The translations under genes and the position numbers were made by a program. A stretch of 64,000 nt of DNA from Moniliella sp. 'wahieum' (taxonomy: Eukaryota > Basidiomycota > Moniliellomycetes > Moniliellales > Moniliellaceae), in assembly GCA_003971905.1 (NCBI GenBank), contig RSEE01000007.1:868001-932000 (forward strand). The letters are read 5' to 3'. The number at the start of each line of letters is the position of its first letter. Position 1 is the first letter of the stretch. Under the pieces are notes generated by a model. That model was not told the origin of the DNA and did not search any database. It worked only from the letters and a program-made list of their open reading frames with translations. Below are positions 54,505 to 64,000 of the stretch, in pieces.

Positions 54505-55802
54505 AGAGCCTCGGAATGCTAACTGCCTGCTCGGGGGTGAATTTGACAGAATCAAAGGCTGGCGTGGAGGAAAGACGAATGAATGGTCTTGGCCGCATGT
54601 CCTGTTGATGCGGTTGTGTAGAGCAGGTGACTCTTCGAGACGTGCACTATCTACGGGAGAAAGGACTAGCCAGTTCGCCACAGCGAGCGAGAAAGAAGTT
54701 ACCAAAGGGGTGCAAAGAGCGAAGCGAGCCAGGAGTGGAAAGACGGAGCCTTACCTCTGTAAAGAAAAGAGAAGAAAGAGAAAAGGGTGCGCATCGCCCC
54801 GCATGGCCTACGAGTACCACGAGACAAGGATCATGATCAATGAGACAGGGTACCTGCTGTGAGAGGTCCTGGGTAACATTCAAGTCGTAGGAACAAATTC
54901 CAACCCTGTGTCTATAGCACGGCCACGGTTTCAACCATACACTTTGCTTTCGTGTAGTCCGACAGCCCAGTGCCTCGTGCTCATCGACAAGCACGCTCAG
55001 ATTGGTCTCGAACCCCGTGCCCTGTGCCGTTCCACACGCAGCATGTGCAGGTGTGGTGTCATATGTTCTCTCTTGAGCACATAATGACTTACACCCACAC
55101 CCAGTCTAAGTGTGGCGTATTACACGAGTCGGTGTGGGAGCCCATCCTGCAGCTCGTGCCCCACCTCCACAACGAGCCCAGGGGGGGGTGCACGAGCGAA
55201 CTGCAACGCCTTTATTAAAACGCCGGGAGATGGAGCTACTTTGACCGCTGGAACAAGGAGAATGCGACAAGATTGCCAAGTACCACGGGTGCACCCAAGA
55301 ACCCTTCTTTTCTCTGGTTATATGACGACAACGAGGATACTACGCCACCAAGACGGCGAGCAAGATGTTTTGGGGTGCAGGAAAGAATGAAGTGATGAGT
55401 CGAGATGGTAGACCAGACCACTGGAGGTTTACCACACTCTGTCATGGGGGAGGTCCCGAGGTGGGACCCCTCCTGTAGTTTAGGGGTATAAACCCTTGGA
55501 CAGATCAATCGGTGGCTCGTACGTTAGGTCCTGCTCCAGATCCTGGTTGAACCGAGCGGGTGTAGAGGCTAGGGAGAGACCCTCTAGTTTGGGTGGCTGC
55601 TTGCGTGCAAAGGCCGCAGTCCAGACCCTCCGAGGTAGGAGCCGTGTACGTAGGTCGTTAGACCAGCTGAAGGGGTCCAGGAGCTCCGGAATTACTCTGC
55701 TCCTCGCAGCGTTACCACACTTGGTACGCTGTAGCTGGCGGGAACAGACAGAGTCCTAAAGAAGAGCAAGCGCTACTGATGTGAGTAACCGCGGCTTGCA
55801 GT
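54505..55802. other. Intergenic region, no gene recognised
   Basis: Short frames only. Purine-rich at 54690-54790. A GTTCGAG-like box near 55010 does not fold as a tRNA. Confidence 0.45.
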
Positions 55803-55964
55803 GTGTCAGCGCCATCATGCATGCAGCTGATCACGCATCACGCATCGCGCTGTTCTATCCGACTCTCCCCTATGTTCTGCCCCTAATGGGCTCCTCTCTT
55901 GGAATAGATCCATCACCTCCCTCTCTCTTCTTCTCCGTAGGCCTTTGTCCTCGTTTTAACACAG
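55803..55964 (+). repeat. Dispersed repeat, copy B
   Basis: Direct-orientation partner of 28303-28463. Small substitutions and two or three short indels separate the copies. Confidence 0.85.
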
Positions 55965-56639
55965 TGCACTCAACGTAAGTCGTAAATTCGTAAGCGTAAG
56001 GGTGATAGAAGGTGGAAGGGCGAGAGAGGAACTGGTAGTCGGGGAGACCAACGGTAATAGACAGGATGGTCGACAAGGACCACAGCTAGCAAGCCTTAGA
56101 CATGGCTGCTTATATACAGCAGAAGGAACCAGACCTCAAGTGCCTCATGACAGGTATAGACAGAATGCGGGGCACTTCCCAGAAAGGTAAAGACTCATGC
56201 ACAGCCCTTGCTTCCCAAGGCGCTGACGCTGCGCAGTCGGGCGCAGCAGGAAGGGTTCTGACAAGACTGGACGCAATAGGCACAAAGCATCGTACCGATA
56301 AGCCCATGCGGCCATGGCGGGCCGCGGACGATATCCGCAGCAAGGATAAGGTGTCGACTGGCTCTCTCTCGCTAGTCTAACCGAACTGACGCATGTTGGG
56401 CTGAGATGTCTACGACATGCGGGGCTCAGCGTCCGGAGATAACCGGAGCGCCCCGTAACACACTCCATCGTATCCACCTTTGCTGCAGCTGGTTTGGAAG
56501 CGAAGGGCGGGCCCAAGATGGTCCTAACCTGCTGGCAACTTAGCTGGCGGAGCGCAACTAATCAGTCTGAGTGCGCTATAGCGGCAAGGAGGAAAAGCAG
56601 GGTGGCGAGGCTAGTTGTGTTGCCTGTCCGCCAGCACAA
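55965..56639. other. Intergenic region upstream of tRNA-Ser
   Basis: No coding or structured feature recognised between the repeat and the tRNA. Confidence 0.4.
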
Positions 56640-56736
56640 GGCAATGTGCCCGAGCGGTTAAGGGGATTGATTCGAACGCGAGTTTGCAATTATCAATTAG
56701 GCTTCGCCTGCACAGGTTCGAGTCCTGTCATTGTCG
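56640..56736 (+). tRNA. tRNA-Ser (CGA) with a 15-nt intron
   Basis: Acceptor GGCAATG (56640-56646) pairs with CATTGTC (56729-56735), discriminator G at 56736 as in serine tRNAs. The D arm is CCCGAGCGGTTAAGGG. The anticodon stem ATTGA pairs with TCAAT around a 22-nt loop; removing 56677-56691 leaves TTCGAAA with anticodon CGA. A long variable arm (TAGGCTTCGCCTGC) and T arm ACAGG-TTCGAGT-CCTGT complete a type II tRNA. Confidence 0.92.
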
Positions 56737-56737
56737 G

Positions 56738-56745
56738 TTTTTTTT
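56738..56745 (+). terminator. Pol III oligo-T terminator of tRNA-Ser
   Basis: Eight T residues start two bases after the discriminator. Confidence 0.85.
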
Positions 56746-57197
56746 GCACAGTACTGGTGAGCGTCGTGCGGTATCTCGAGTTGCGTGATCCCGACGGGGA
56801 GGCAGAGGTCAGATCTGTCTGTGATCGTACACGGCTACCGTCGACGATACTGGTGCGCCGTGGGAGGATCATCGATCGTCATCAAGCATCACACATCAAG
56901 CGCCCAACCTTCGTGCAGGCTGAGATCAGCGCCAGCCTTGACCTCAAGCCGCTGGTTCAAGATAAGGCACCACACCTGTACCTCCCCTCCTGATGGTGCT
57001 TCAGCTGGGTTTTCTCCAACCCACCACCAGCCCGCCTATTTGCATGCCTGCCAGGCTGCCATCCTTCGCCGCAAACCGCTCATGCTCCTCTTACCACCCC
57101 TACCGCAAGCGCCGGCCTGTCGCACAGTGCTTCCAGCCCCGCCTCCCTCCTCCCCGCTGCGCCCTCGTCCATCACCGCTCGCTTCCAGCTCCCGCAG

Positions 57198-58405
57198 GTG
57201 CCGCGGCCGGCATCGGCCGCGTTTGCCTCTAAGCAACGCATGGCTGCCCGAGTTGCGCGAGACTTCCGTTCCGACACACTAACGGTGCCCAGTGACGAAT
57301 CCATTGCTGCCATGGCGGATGCGTCGCGTGGAGACGATGTGTATCAGGAAGATGCGACTACAAGTGAGTTTGAGGCCCAACTGGCTGCCTTGGTTGGTAA
57401 GGAGGCTGCCCTTTTCTGTACCAGTGGCACAGTCAGTAACCAGCTGGCCGTTCGCACCCACCTCACCCAGCCCCCCTTCAGTATCCTCTGTGACATGCGT
57501 GCCCACGTCTTTGTCCATGAAGCGGGCGGGGCCGCCATGCTTACTGGTGCTCACACCATCCCTGTACTGGCCGAGACGAATGGCCACCACCTGGCATGGG
57601 AAGACCTAGAATCGAAAGTTGTTGCCGACGACGGTGATGTGCATGCCGCCCCTACACAGCTCGTGTGTCTCGAAAATACCCTCAACGGCACCATTTTCCC
57701 CCAGGAGGAGATCGTGCGGATTGGGAAGGAAGTGCACAAGCGGGGTATCAAGCTCCACCTGGACGGTGCCCGACTATGGAATGTGGCAGCAGAGACGAAC
57801 ACGCCGCTGGCTGAGCTTTGTGAGCCCTTCGACTCGGTCAACCTTTGTCTGTCCAAGGGTCTGGGCGCTCCCATTGGCTCGGTCCTCGCGGGCAGCAAGG
57901 CGTTCATTGCCAAGGCACGCCATTTCCGCAAAGCCTTTGGCGGCGGGCTTCGCCAGACTGGCCCTACTGCCGCAGCTGCCCGCGTGGCACTCGAGACGGG
58001 TTTCCCCAAGTTGAAAGCGACCCATGAGCTGGCACGATGGGCTCAATCCCAGCTTGAACAACTGGGGGTGCACATCGCCATTCCAGCCGAAACGAATATG
58101 GTGCGTGTCCTCGACCGATCGCCAGCTTGGACTGACTTTTGCTGTAAAAGCTCTTTCTTGACACCCTAAGCATCGGTGTTGGCCCCGGCGAGGTGATGGA
58201 GCGAGCTGCCGGGCTGCCTGAGCCGCTGCTTACCTATGGCCAGCGCTTCGTCTTCCACATCAATACGTCTCCCGAGGCTGTCCAGGATTTGGTTGGGCTG
58301 ATTGCACAGCTCAAACAGGAAAAGCTGGATCAGGGCTTTGATCCGGACAGGGGTTGGAGCACGCAGCGCAGTGGGGGGATCTATGGCCAACGGAAGCGTA
58401 AATAA
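57198..58405 (+). CDS. GLY1: L-threonine aldolase (low-specificity, PLP-dependent)
   Basis: Splits threonine to glycine and acetaldehyde. The start at 57198 (MPRPASAAFASKQRM) is followed by DFRSDTLTVPSDESIAAMAD, GDDVYQEDATTSEFE and ALFCTSGTVSNQLA, the classic N-terminal part. HVFVHEAGGAAMLTGAH and CLENTLNGTIFPQEE follow, then KLHLDGARLWNVAAE with the cofactor-binding Asp. The PLP Lys lies in NLCLSKGLGAPIGSVL near 57860, and FGGGLRQTG follows. One frame is open to 58169; a single frame change near 58100 leads to LDTLSIGVGPGEVMERA, DLVGLIAQLKQEKLDQ and the TAA at 58405. A second ATG at 57240 could also be used. Upstream sequence is Arg/Pro-rich and may include a mitochondrial presequence. Confidence 0.94.
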
Positions 58406-58799
58406 ATGGGACGCCGAGAGCGCGAGGAGCGACCGACGGTAAACACGACATGGCCTTTCTATATCCTAACACTTTGGCAATGAGCACAACACTGGCTCGG
58501 TTCACCAAGCCAGCAAGGATGATCTAGTTATGTGCCCCGGGCCCAGGTGGGGTATTATGCCGCACCATTCTCTTCAATCATGGACGTTGAACACCCTCTC
58601 TACATGAGCAAAACGATGTGAGCAGAGAGTGATGTTGGCACCCATCTGCGGTTGCCTCGGTTAGGATTTGAATCGGAGGGTGGCAGTAGAACATTGGCGC
58701 GAGTAGCGCCACAACCGTCTCCAAAGCCGCAAGTGGTCCGGCTCAGCGCGCCTACCCGACCCGCCTCGGCCGTTTCGCAAGGCGAGTCGGTTGGATTGG
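58406..58799. other. Intergenic region before the GPI16 tail
   Basis: Only about 390 bp separate the aldolase stop from the GPI16 tail, too little for the rest of that gene. A GTGAGCAG donor-like site lies at 58619 and TCGGTTAG acceptor-like at 58657-58664. Confidence 0.4.
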
Positions 58800-58960
58800 G
58801 TCCGGCGCTACACTCAACCGGCTCTGATCGAACCAGCTGTGCCCGACTTTAGCATGCCCTACAACGTCTTCATTATGGTCTCCACCATCATGGCGCTCTT
58901 TTTGGATCGGTATTCAACAACTTGTTTCGCTCATATGTGGATGTGGTTGTACCGAGGTAA
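58800..58960 (+). pseudogene. GPI16: Orphan C-terminus of GPI transamidase subunit GPI16/PIG-T
   Basis: PIG-T/Gpi16 is a lumenal, single-pass subunit of the GPI transamidase. The plus strand reads RRYTQPALIEPAVPDFSMPY then NVFIMVSTIMALF, matching the diagnostic (Y)TEPLLxxxPxPDFSMPYNV block and the C-terminal membrane helix. After one missing T in a T run near 58905 it continues GSVFNNLFRSYVDVVVPR and stops at 58960, exactly where Gpi16 normally ends. The several hundred residues that should precede it are not present upstream. It is a truncated copy, a misassembled join, or the last exon of a gene with a very distant 5' part. Its end lies close to the RasGEF 3' end. Confidence 0.7.
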
Positions 58961-59105
58961 TTGGCACTTCGCTCCCACCGCGTTGACCGTTACATTTGTT
59001 TGGGAGATGTACCCATCAGCTACGTGCAAAGCGTAGCAGTAATTGTAGTGTACATGCATGGGAGGAAACAGAGAAGGGAAGGAGCAGCAAAAAAAGAGCC
59101 CCGGC

Positions 59106-62100
59106 TCACAAGAGCCATTCTCCATCAACATCTTGGCAATTTTTTTTTCTCGTCTCGTTCCCGAGGCTCGAGTCGGAGCGATTGCCGGTACAACTCTTCG
59201 TCTGATTGAACCTCCACGACTGTCTTTGATAAACCGCTGGATGCCCTGGACCGGGGTGAGTACATAGGGCGTACTCTGGTACGTGCCAATCTCTTTGACG
59301 ACCTCGGCAGTCATACGATGCTTGTTAAAATTGATGAACTGGCTGGGGCGAAGCAGTTCAAGTTGCCCTCGTCGATGAACGTCAGGTCCGTCAAGTATAC
59401 ACCCAAAAAGGGGACGCAAGGCGGGTTGAGGTTGTGGATCATATCGCGGTACTGGGCAAAGTTCTTGGTATTGAGCAGCAACTTGTTGACCGAGTTGAAC
59501 GTATCCCGGTTCTTGGTGCTGATCAGCTGCCACGTGGCACGTAGCCGGTAGATGGCCGCACTGTTGAGCCCACTGACGATGGCCGTCATGGAGGCAAAAT
59601 TATGCAACCGTCTACACTGATCAGCAATCTGAATAAAGTGCCGCAGCCACTGAGCCCGCGTCCTCGCCTCAGCTGGGGAGATGGACTCGACCACCCATCC
59701 AGTGACCTTGTTGCCTGTCGCAACAATCTCTTTGATGTGGGGCGAACGGATGTGTCCGTCCTCCTTGGCCCAGTTGCGATCAAGACACTCTTGCGGCCGA
59801 ATCCGGCCAAAAGCGTTTGCCTCGCGGATGGTGAGCTGGCGGGCCATCTCAAGCGGATCAATGTCCAGGAACTTGATGTGCTGCACCGTCTTGTGGGGCA
59901 AGATGGGAGGAGGGGCATTGCTCGTGTTAATCGAAAGTGTCTTGCGCAAGTGCCATCCGCACTGTGCACCGTCTTCCTCCTTCGATCGAGAGCCCGATGC
60001 AGCTGCTTCTGTGCGAGGCCCGACATGTCGTGTGTGATAAAATCACAATCGTATCCAGCACTAGGTCATCCTTCTCGTCCCATGAGTAGGTCTCGAGCCA
60101 CGTCTTGAGCGCATTTTGCACACGCAGCTGGATAGGCCGCTGCTTCTTGGTCGCCCAAAGCGCTTGCTCTTCGTCTGTCAAGCCCTCAGCATCGGCAGCC
60201 GGAATCGTTCAAAGAGCATGTCCAACAATTCCTCCGTGCTGATAAAGGATCGGTAGGTGAGAGAAAAGTGGTGTTGAAGGAGGGGTCGAAGCTGTCATGC
60301 ATAGTAAAGTGCTGGATAAGAGCTCGAGATGTGCCCGCCTTGACCGTTCCATCTGGACCGATCACAATACTGTCTTGGGAGATATCGCTCTCCAAGAACC
60401 AAGGCACGGGCTCGTTGGGCGCTTTGGGTGTGGTGGAGCCAGGGCAATCGGGGCTGAGGAGGCGTCGAGGGGCGGGCATCCTCCGCCGATGGGGTCAGAG
60501 AAGGAGTGGCGGACGTTCGCTTGCTTTCCTCGGAAGGAATATCCGTGGTGGAGGAATGGGGCCAGGGGACGACGAATCGTCCATAAAGAACTTTCGTAAC
60601 CTCTCTGCCCGTGACAAGCGTGCCGGATCCGCCGTTCCACGAGTGGTAGTGCGGCCTTGGGCAGAAGGCGAGCGTGAAGGGGAAGAGACAGATCCCCTGA
60701 ATTGACTGGGTGGGTGGACCTGAAGAAAACTTTTTCTGCCGGAGATCTTACTCGTACCTGACAAGAAGCTCGAAGGTAGCCTCGGTCCTCGGCGGCCCCA
60801 CTTGGTGAACGATTTGCTTTCAGCTGGGATATCCCTCGACGATCGCCGCTCCTCAGCAGAGGTAGCAAGAGAGCTGGCATGATCGGCAAGAGTGACGCTG
60901 CTGCTGGCACTGCTGGGCGCACGTCCTGTGGGGAAGGACGGAGCCCGGCTCAAACGGCTCTCCGGGCTGCCCGTCCGGCCACGAACGTTCAAACCGGACG
61001 CAAAAGTAGAGCCGAGGTAGCCAATGTCGCGCTGGTTGCGCATGTTGGGGCTGGACGTGCTCGGTGGGGCGGTCCAGTCCACTTTCCCGTACACTTTGCT
61101 TCGTGCCCCCGACGTACTCGATGGAGAGGACTGCTGCTCTGCTTGGACCTCGAGCAGCTGGTTAATCGCATCACGAATGCTCTCGAGGCTCATATCAAGC
61201 CCCCCGAGTAAAGGGAGTAGTTCTTCGACACTTTGGGGGGCCAAAGTGGGGCCGTCGATGGCCAGACCATCTTGTGCACAAACAAAGACCTCATTTGCAC
61301 CGTCATAGAGGTTCTGCTTGGCTTGCACAAACCCTTGGATGAGCATGCGTGCACGGACAGCATTTCCCCAGAGGCATCACTACCTTCTTCTCCTTTACCG
61401 CACCCATCGTAGTCCAAACCCACAGCGAAATCCACATCCTCCAGCAAGGCCAGGTATGTGCCTACACGGTAAAGCAGTGTTCGCGTCTTCTCGAGGAAAA
61501 CGTCATAGGAGGTAAGCCAGAGGACTGAGGGTCCACCCCCTCGGCTTCCAAGGCCAACAAAGCGCGAAGCTGGGCCACCTTTGTCCGCACATCCTCCTCT
61601 TGTGATTGCAGAGGCTTGGCGACCTGGGAGGAAAACTCTTGGTTGGGCCTTCGACGGAGGTGAACGTGCCCACGAGTGAGAAGCGTTTGGGTCTCCGGCG
61701 TCACGTCGAAAGGATTGGTAAACGTGCCCATCGCGTCTGCGCGAAGGCAAGCCATTTCATTAGGGGAAGCAAGATGAATCCATTGCCCCTCCAGCCAGCC
61801 GCCGATCCACCTGAGAGAATTGGGGTCGATCCCAGCGGTACCTTCAGAGCTTCGTAGAGAAGGAAGCACAGTCCGCGGCCATCCAATCTCTGAGGTGCGG
61901 CCTGAGTCCATGCGAAAGCGATACTGATCCAGCTCGCTCGACAATTCGCACGCAGTTCGCAAAAGCTCGGTTGCATCGTCCCGGATCCGATCCTTTTGTT
62001 GAGCTAGGCGGGACGAGAGGGTAGCGCGCTCTTGGATGGCCTTCTCGCTGGTGTCCCAGGCGTGCCATTGGCCCTCGAGGTGGTAGAGGTGGATAAGCTT

Positions 62101-63585
62101 GCTGGAGGTGATAATGAGCCGAGCCAAACATTGGATCATCGCGTTGGCAGGAAGGGATACAGCTTGGGGGGTATTGAAGCTTAGGCTCGATGAAGGTCTC
62201 CTGCTAGAGGAAGAGGTGAAGGATCGACGGGTCGGGTGATTGCGAGAGCCAAGATCAAGGGGGAGGGATGTCAAGACAAAGTCGCCTGTCAAGTCCAGCA
62301 GATCATCCAATACGTCATCGGATACTGGGAGTACCCCCGAAGCATAGAGAAGAGCGCGGACAGCAGGCAAGAAGCGGTCAAACGACTCCTTCCATCGGTC
62401 GCTAATGATGGTACCAGAAATTGAGGGCTGATCCAAATCGGTCACAACACTGATTAGCCCGCGCAGCTGCGCTGCCATTTCCTCATGGGCCTCGCTGAGC
62501 TCGACCATAGCCGTGTCTCCCGGATCGATCTGATGCTGAAGCTCAAGAGCTTCAACCAATTCGGATTGCAGGCGCGGAGGCGCATCTCGAAGAGTGAGGG
62601 ATGATGTAGCTGCCGAGTTTGCAGTTGACAAGGGCCCTGCAGAAGGTGGCATGTTCTCCGTTTGGCCATCTACCACATGAGCGGGGTTGGTCTGCAGTGC
62701 GTTGCCCGGCAGATGCCCGATACGGTTTTCCTCGGGTGGATCGCTGGATCCGCTCAAAGGAACGGAGTCGGGGGCAACGGAAGAATTGGGCCCCAGTACG
62801 TCTTGGCTCCGACTCCGACGATGGGCGGAAGCCGAGGGCACACGCGTTTCCTGGACGGGTGGTTAGTAGGCGTCCCAGTGGAATGCATGCAGGGCATAAA
62901 GGGGAAGGGGGATATGGCTCACCATAGGGGCGCTGCCGCGGCGGGCGTTGGCGCGCGGATGCTTTGCGGAACGCATAGTGGCCTGGCGGATCGATTTGAG
63001 GCTGAGTCCGTTTCGGAGAGAACGGATGGGATCCACACGCTGGGCAAACGTATGGGACGAAGCCTTATCGGCTGTGCCGACGCTGGCGAATGTCCGACTG
63101 AATGAGCTGCCCGGTGGCGCCCCGGTCACGGTCGATGAGCTGTCAGACTCTTCTGCGGCAGAGGAGCCAGGCTGCTGGCCACAGGGTGCGTTCTCGGAGT
63201 CCGCATTGGGAGGGTCGTCGTCCACCTCCTCGTAATCGCTGGTGGTGCCGAGAGAAGCAGCGTTGGCAGAGGCGGTGGGAGGCAAGGGAGATAGATGGAG
63301 CGAGGGCGAGCGACTGTCGACAGCGTAGATGAGCTCAATCTCGGAAGGGGAGAGAGGCTGGACAAAGTTGCTGGGGAACCAGCCGCGTATGGGCGGCTCG
63401 GTGTTGTCTCCATGGAGCAGGCCGTCCCACCAGCCCGTTTCGAGCTGGCTGAGGACCTCGATTATGGCGCCCTGGGGGAAGGAGAGCGCGTTGGGGTCCG
63501 TCGCATCATAGTCGTAGATGGTGCGCACCACGAGCCGAGACCCAGGGGACGGCGGGTCGGGTGGATCCGGCGCGGCAGGCGGCAT
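59106..63585 (-). CDS. CDC25: Ras guanine-nucleotide exchange factor (Sos/Cdc25-type, SH3-REM-Cdc25)
   Basis: Activates Ras and so the cAMP/PKA or MAPK pathways. The start at 63585 gives MPPAAPDPPDPPSPGSRLVV and then an SH3 domain (TIYDYDATDPNALSFPQG, GWWDGLL, GWFPSNFV). A Ser-rich linker follows, with a 72-nt intron at 62851-62922. The middle region (62800-61460) has long helical sequence typical of fungal Cdc25 proteins, and a large Ser/Pro-rich region spans 61200-60500. The REM domain reads KAGTSRALIQHFTMHDSF near 60330. The catalytic Cdc25 domain reads IDPLEMARQLTIREANAFGR near 59860, ASMTAIVSGLNSAAIYRL near 59570, NLNPPCVPFLGVYLTDLTFI near 59400 and FNKHRMTAEVVKEIGTYQ near 59300. The C-terminus EKKIAKMLMENG is followed in another frame by a stop at 59106. 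Several frame changes occur. Smut Sql2 is a comparable protein. Confidence 0.93.
62851..62922 (-). other. CDC25: Intron in the RasGEF gene
   Basis: GTGAGC donor at 62922, TACTAAC branch site and GTCCAG acceptor at 62851 on the minus strand; splicing joins RGSAPM to ETRVPSASAHRR. Confidence 0.9.
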
Positions 63586-64000
63586 GTGGCGCGGATGGAG
63601 GAGGGTCGTGCGGGAGCGGCAGCGGAGGAGGAGGGGGAGGGGGGGATACGAAGAAGATGACGATGGAGATGAGGAGGAGGAGGAGGGGGAGGAGGAGGGA
63701 GGAGGAGGAAGGACAACACGGACAACGACAAGCGCAAGGCCCCCGCGAGAACGAGCAGGCGGGGCGACGGGTGATGTTGAGCTCACCTGGGTGGTCCAGC
63801 GAGGCGGCTGGTCGCTGCAGCCCGTCGATCGGATTCTGCAGCGTGCAACGTCTGTGTCAGAGCACGCCGCCCGCACCGCCCCAGTGTGCCCACCGCGCCA
63901 CGCCCCGACGGACAACTTTTGTGTTGCAATTGCAATCCAACTCGGTTCATGCATCATGTTCAACGTTCAGCTTCATCGATCTCATCCTTCGTCGACATCG
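63586..64000. other. Upstream region of the RasGEF gene
   Basis: GGAGGA-rich (C/T-rich on the coding strand) to about 63720, then a leader-like region; the right edge carries AACGTTCA and ATCGAT short repeats of the dispersed class. Confidence 0.4.

Noticed and set aside
55000-55030. GTTCGAG-like B box suggesting a tRNA on the minus strand
   Set aside because: The T stem and acceptor stem do not pair.
55440-56152. Segment with TGTCATG and CATGACA ends, resembling a solo LTR
   Set aside because: The flanking 5-bp sequences do not match, no primer site or retroelement protein is nearby, and the short termini can occur by chance.

Overview
This window looks like nuclear DNA of a GC-rich, intron-poor fungus, most likely a basidiomycete near the smut lineage (Ustilaginomycotina). 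The reasons are the gene families present (heterotrimeric G-alpha, Sos/Cdc25-type RasGEF, GH85 endoglycosidase, three-domain paladin, PCL-type cyclin), the short GT-AG introns (about 53-158 nt, several with CTAAC or TACTAAC branch sites), intron-bearing tRNA genes, and intergenic DNA full of short imperfect palindromes. The lineage is an inference; kingdom and gene-family calls rest on visible motifs.

Layout. 1-1442 (-): Pet127, running off the left edge. 1708-3110 (+): rhodanese/SAM-methyltransferase protein. 3971-5270 (-): G-protein alpha. 7775-7859 (+): initiator tRNA-Met with an intron. 8491-9597 (-): Pmp3-like membrane protein. 11885-16775 (-): large paladin-like protein. 17506-20116 (+): alpha/beta hydrolase. 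20988-22806 (+): cytochrome P450. 23681-24362 (+): small coiled-coil protein. 24689-26846 (-): Ser-rich unknown. 27869-28463: foldback plus dispersed repeat. 29676-31942 (+): sterol O-acyltransferase. 32622-34088 (+): DUF218 protein. 34646-36690: weak hypothetical genes. 40995-42397 (+): PCL-like cyclin. 43476-45810 (-) and 46187-46727 (+): ENGase and NTF2 sharing a divergent promoter. 50341-52005 (+): unknown multi-exon gene with an internal exon-intron duplication. 52222-52405: 33-bp minisatellite. 53989-54504 (+): RpiB-family isomerase. 56640-56736 (+): tRNA-Ser(CGA) with an intron. 57198-58405 (+): L-threonine aldolase. 58800-58960 (+): orphan C-terminus of GPI16/PIG-T. 59106-63585 (-): SH3/REM/Cdc25 RasGEF.

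The genes are unlinked housekeeping, signalling and lipid/glycan functions rather than one cluster. Two (G-alpha and RasGEF) belong to the cAMP/Ras signalling world, and SOAT and P450 to lipid metabolism. Almost every conserved gene is read in two or three frames with family motifs continuing across the switches, often at homopolymers or doubled bases. I read this mainly as uncorrected single-base indels in the assembly, so CDS ends are gene extents rather than single open frames. I found no CRISPR, no bacterial-style operons and no convincing intact transposon. The most unusual items are the intron-bearing initiator tRNA, the orphan GPI16 tail, the exon-intron tandem duplication, the 33-bp repeat that reads as an 11-residue peptide repeat, and the large foldback at 28 kb.
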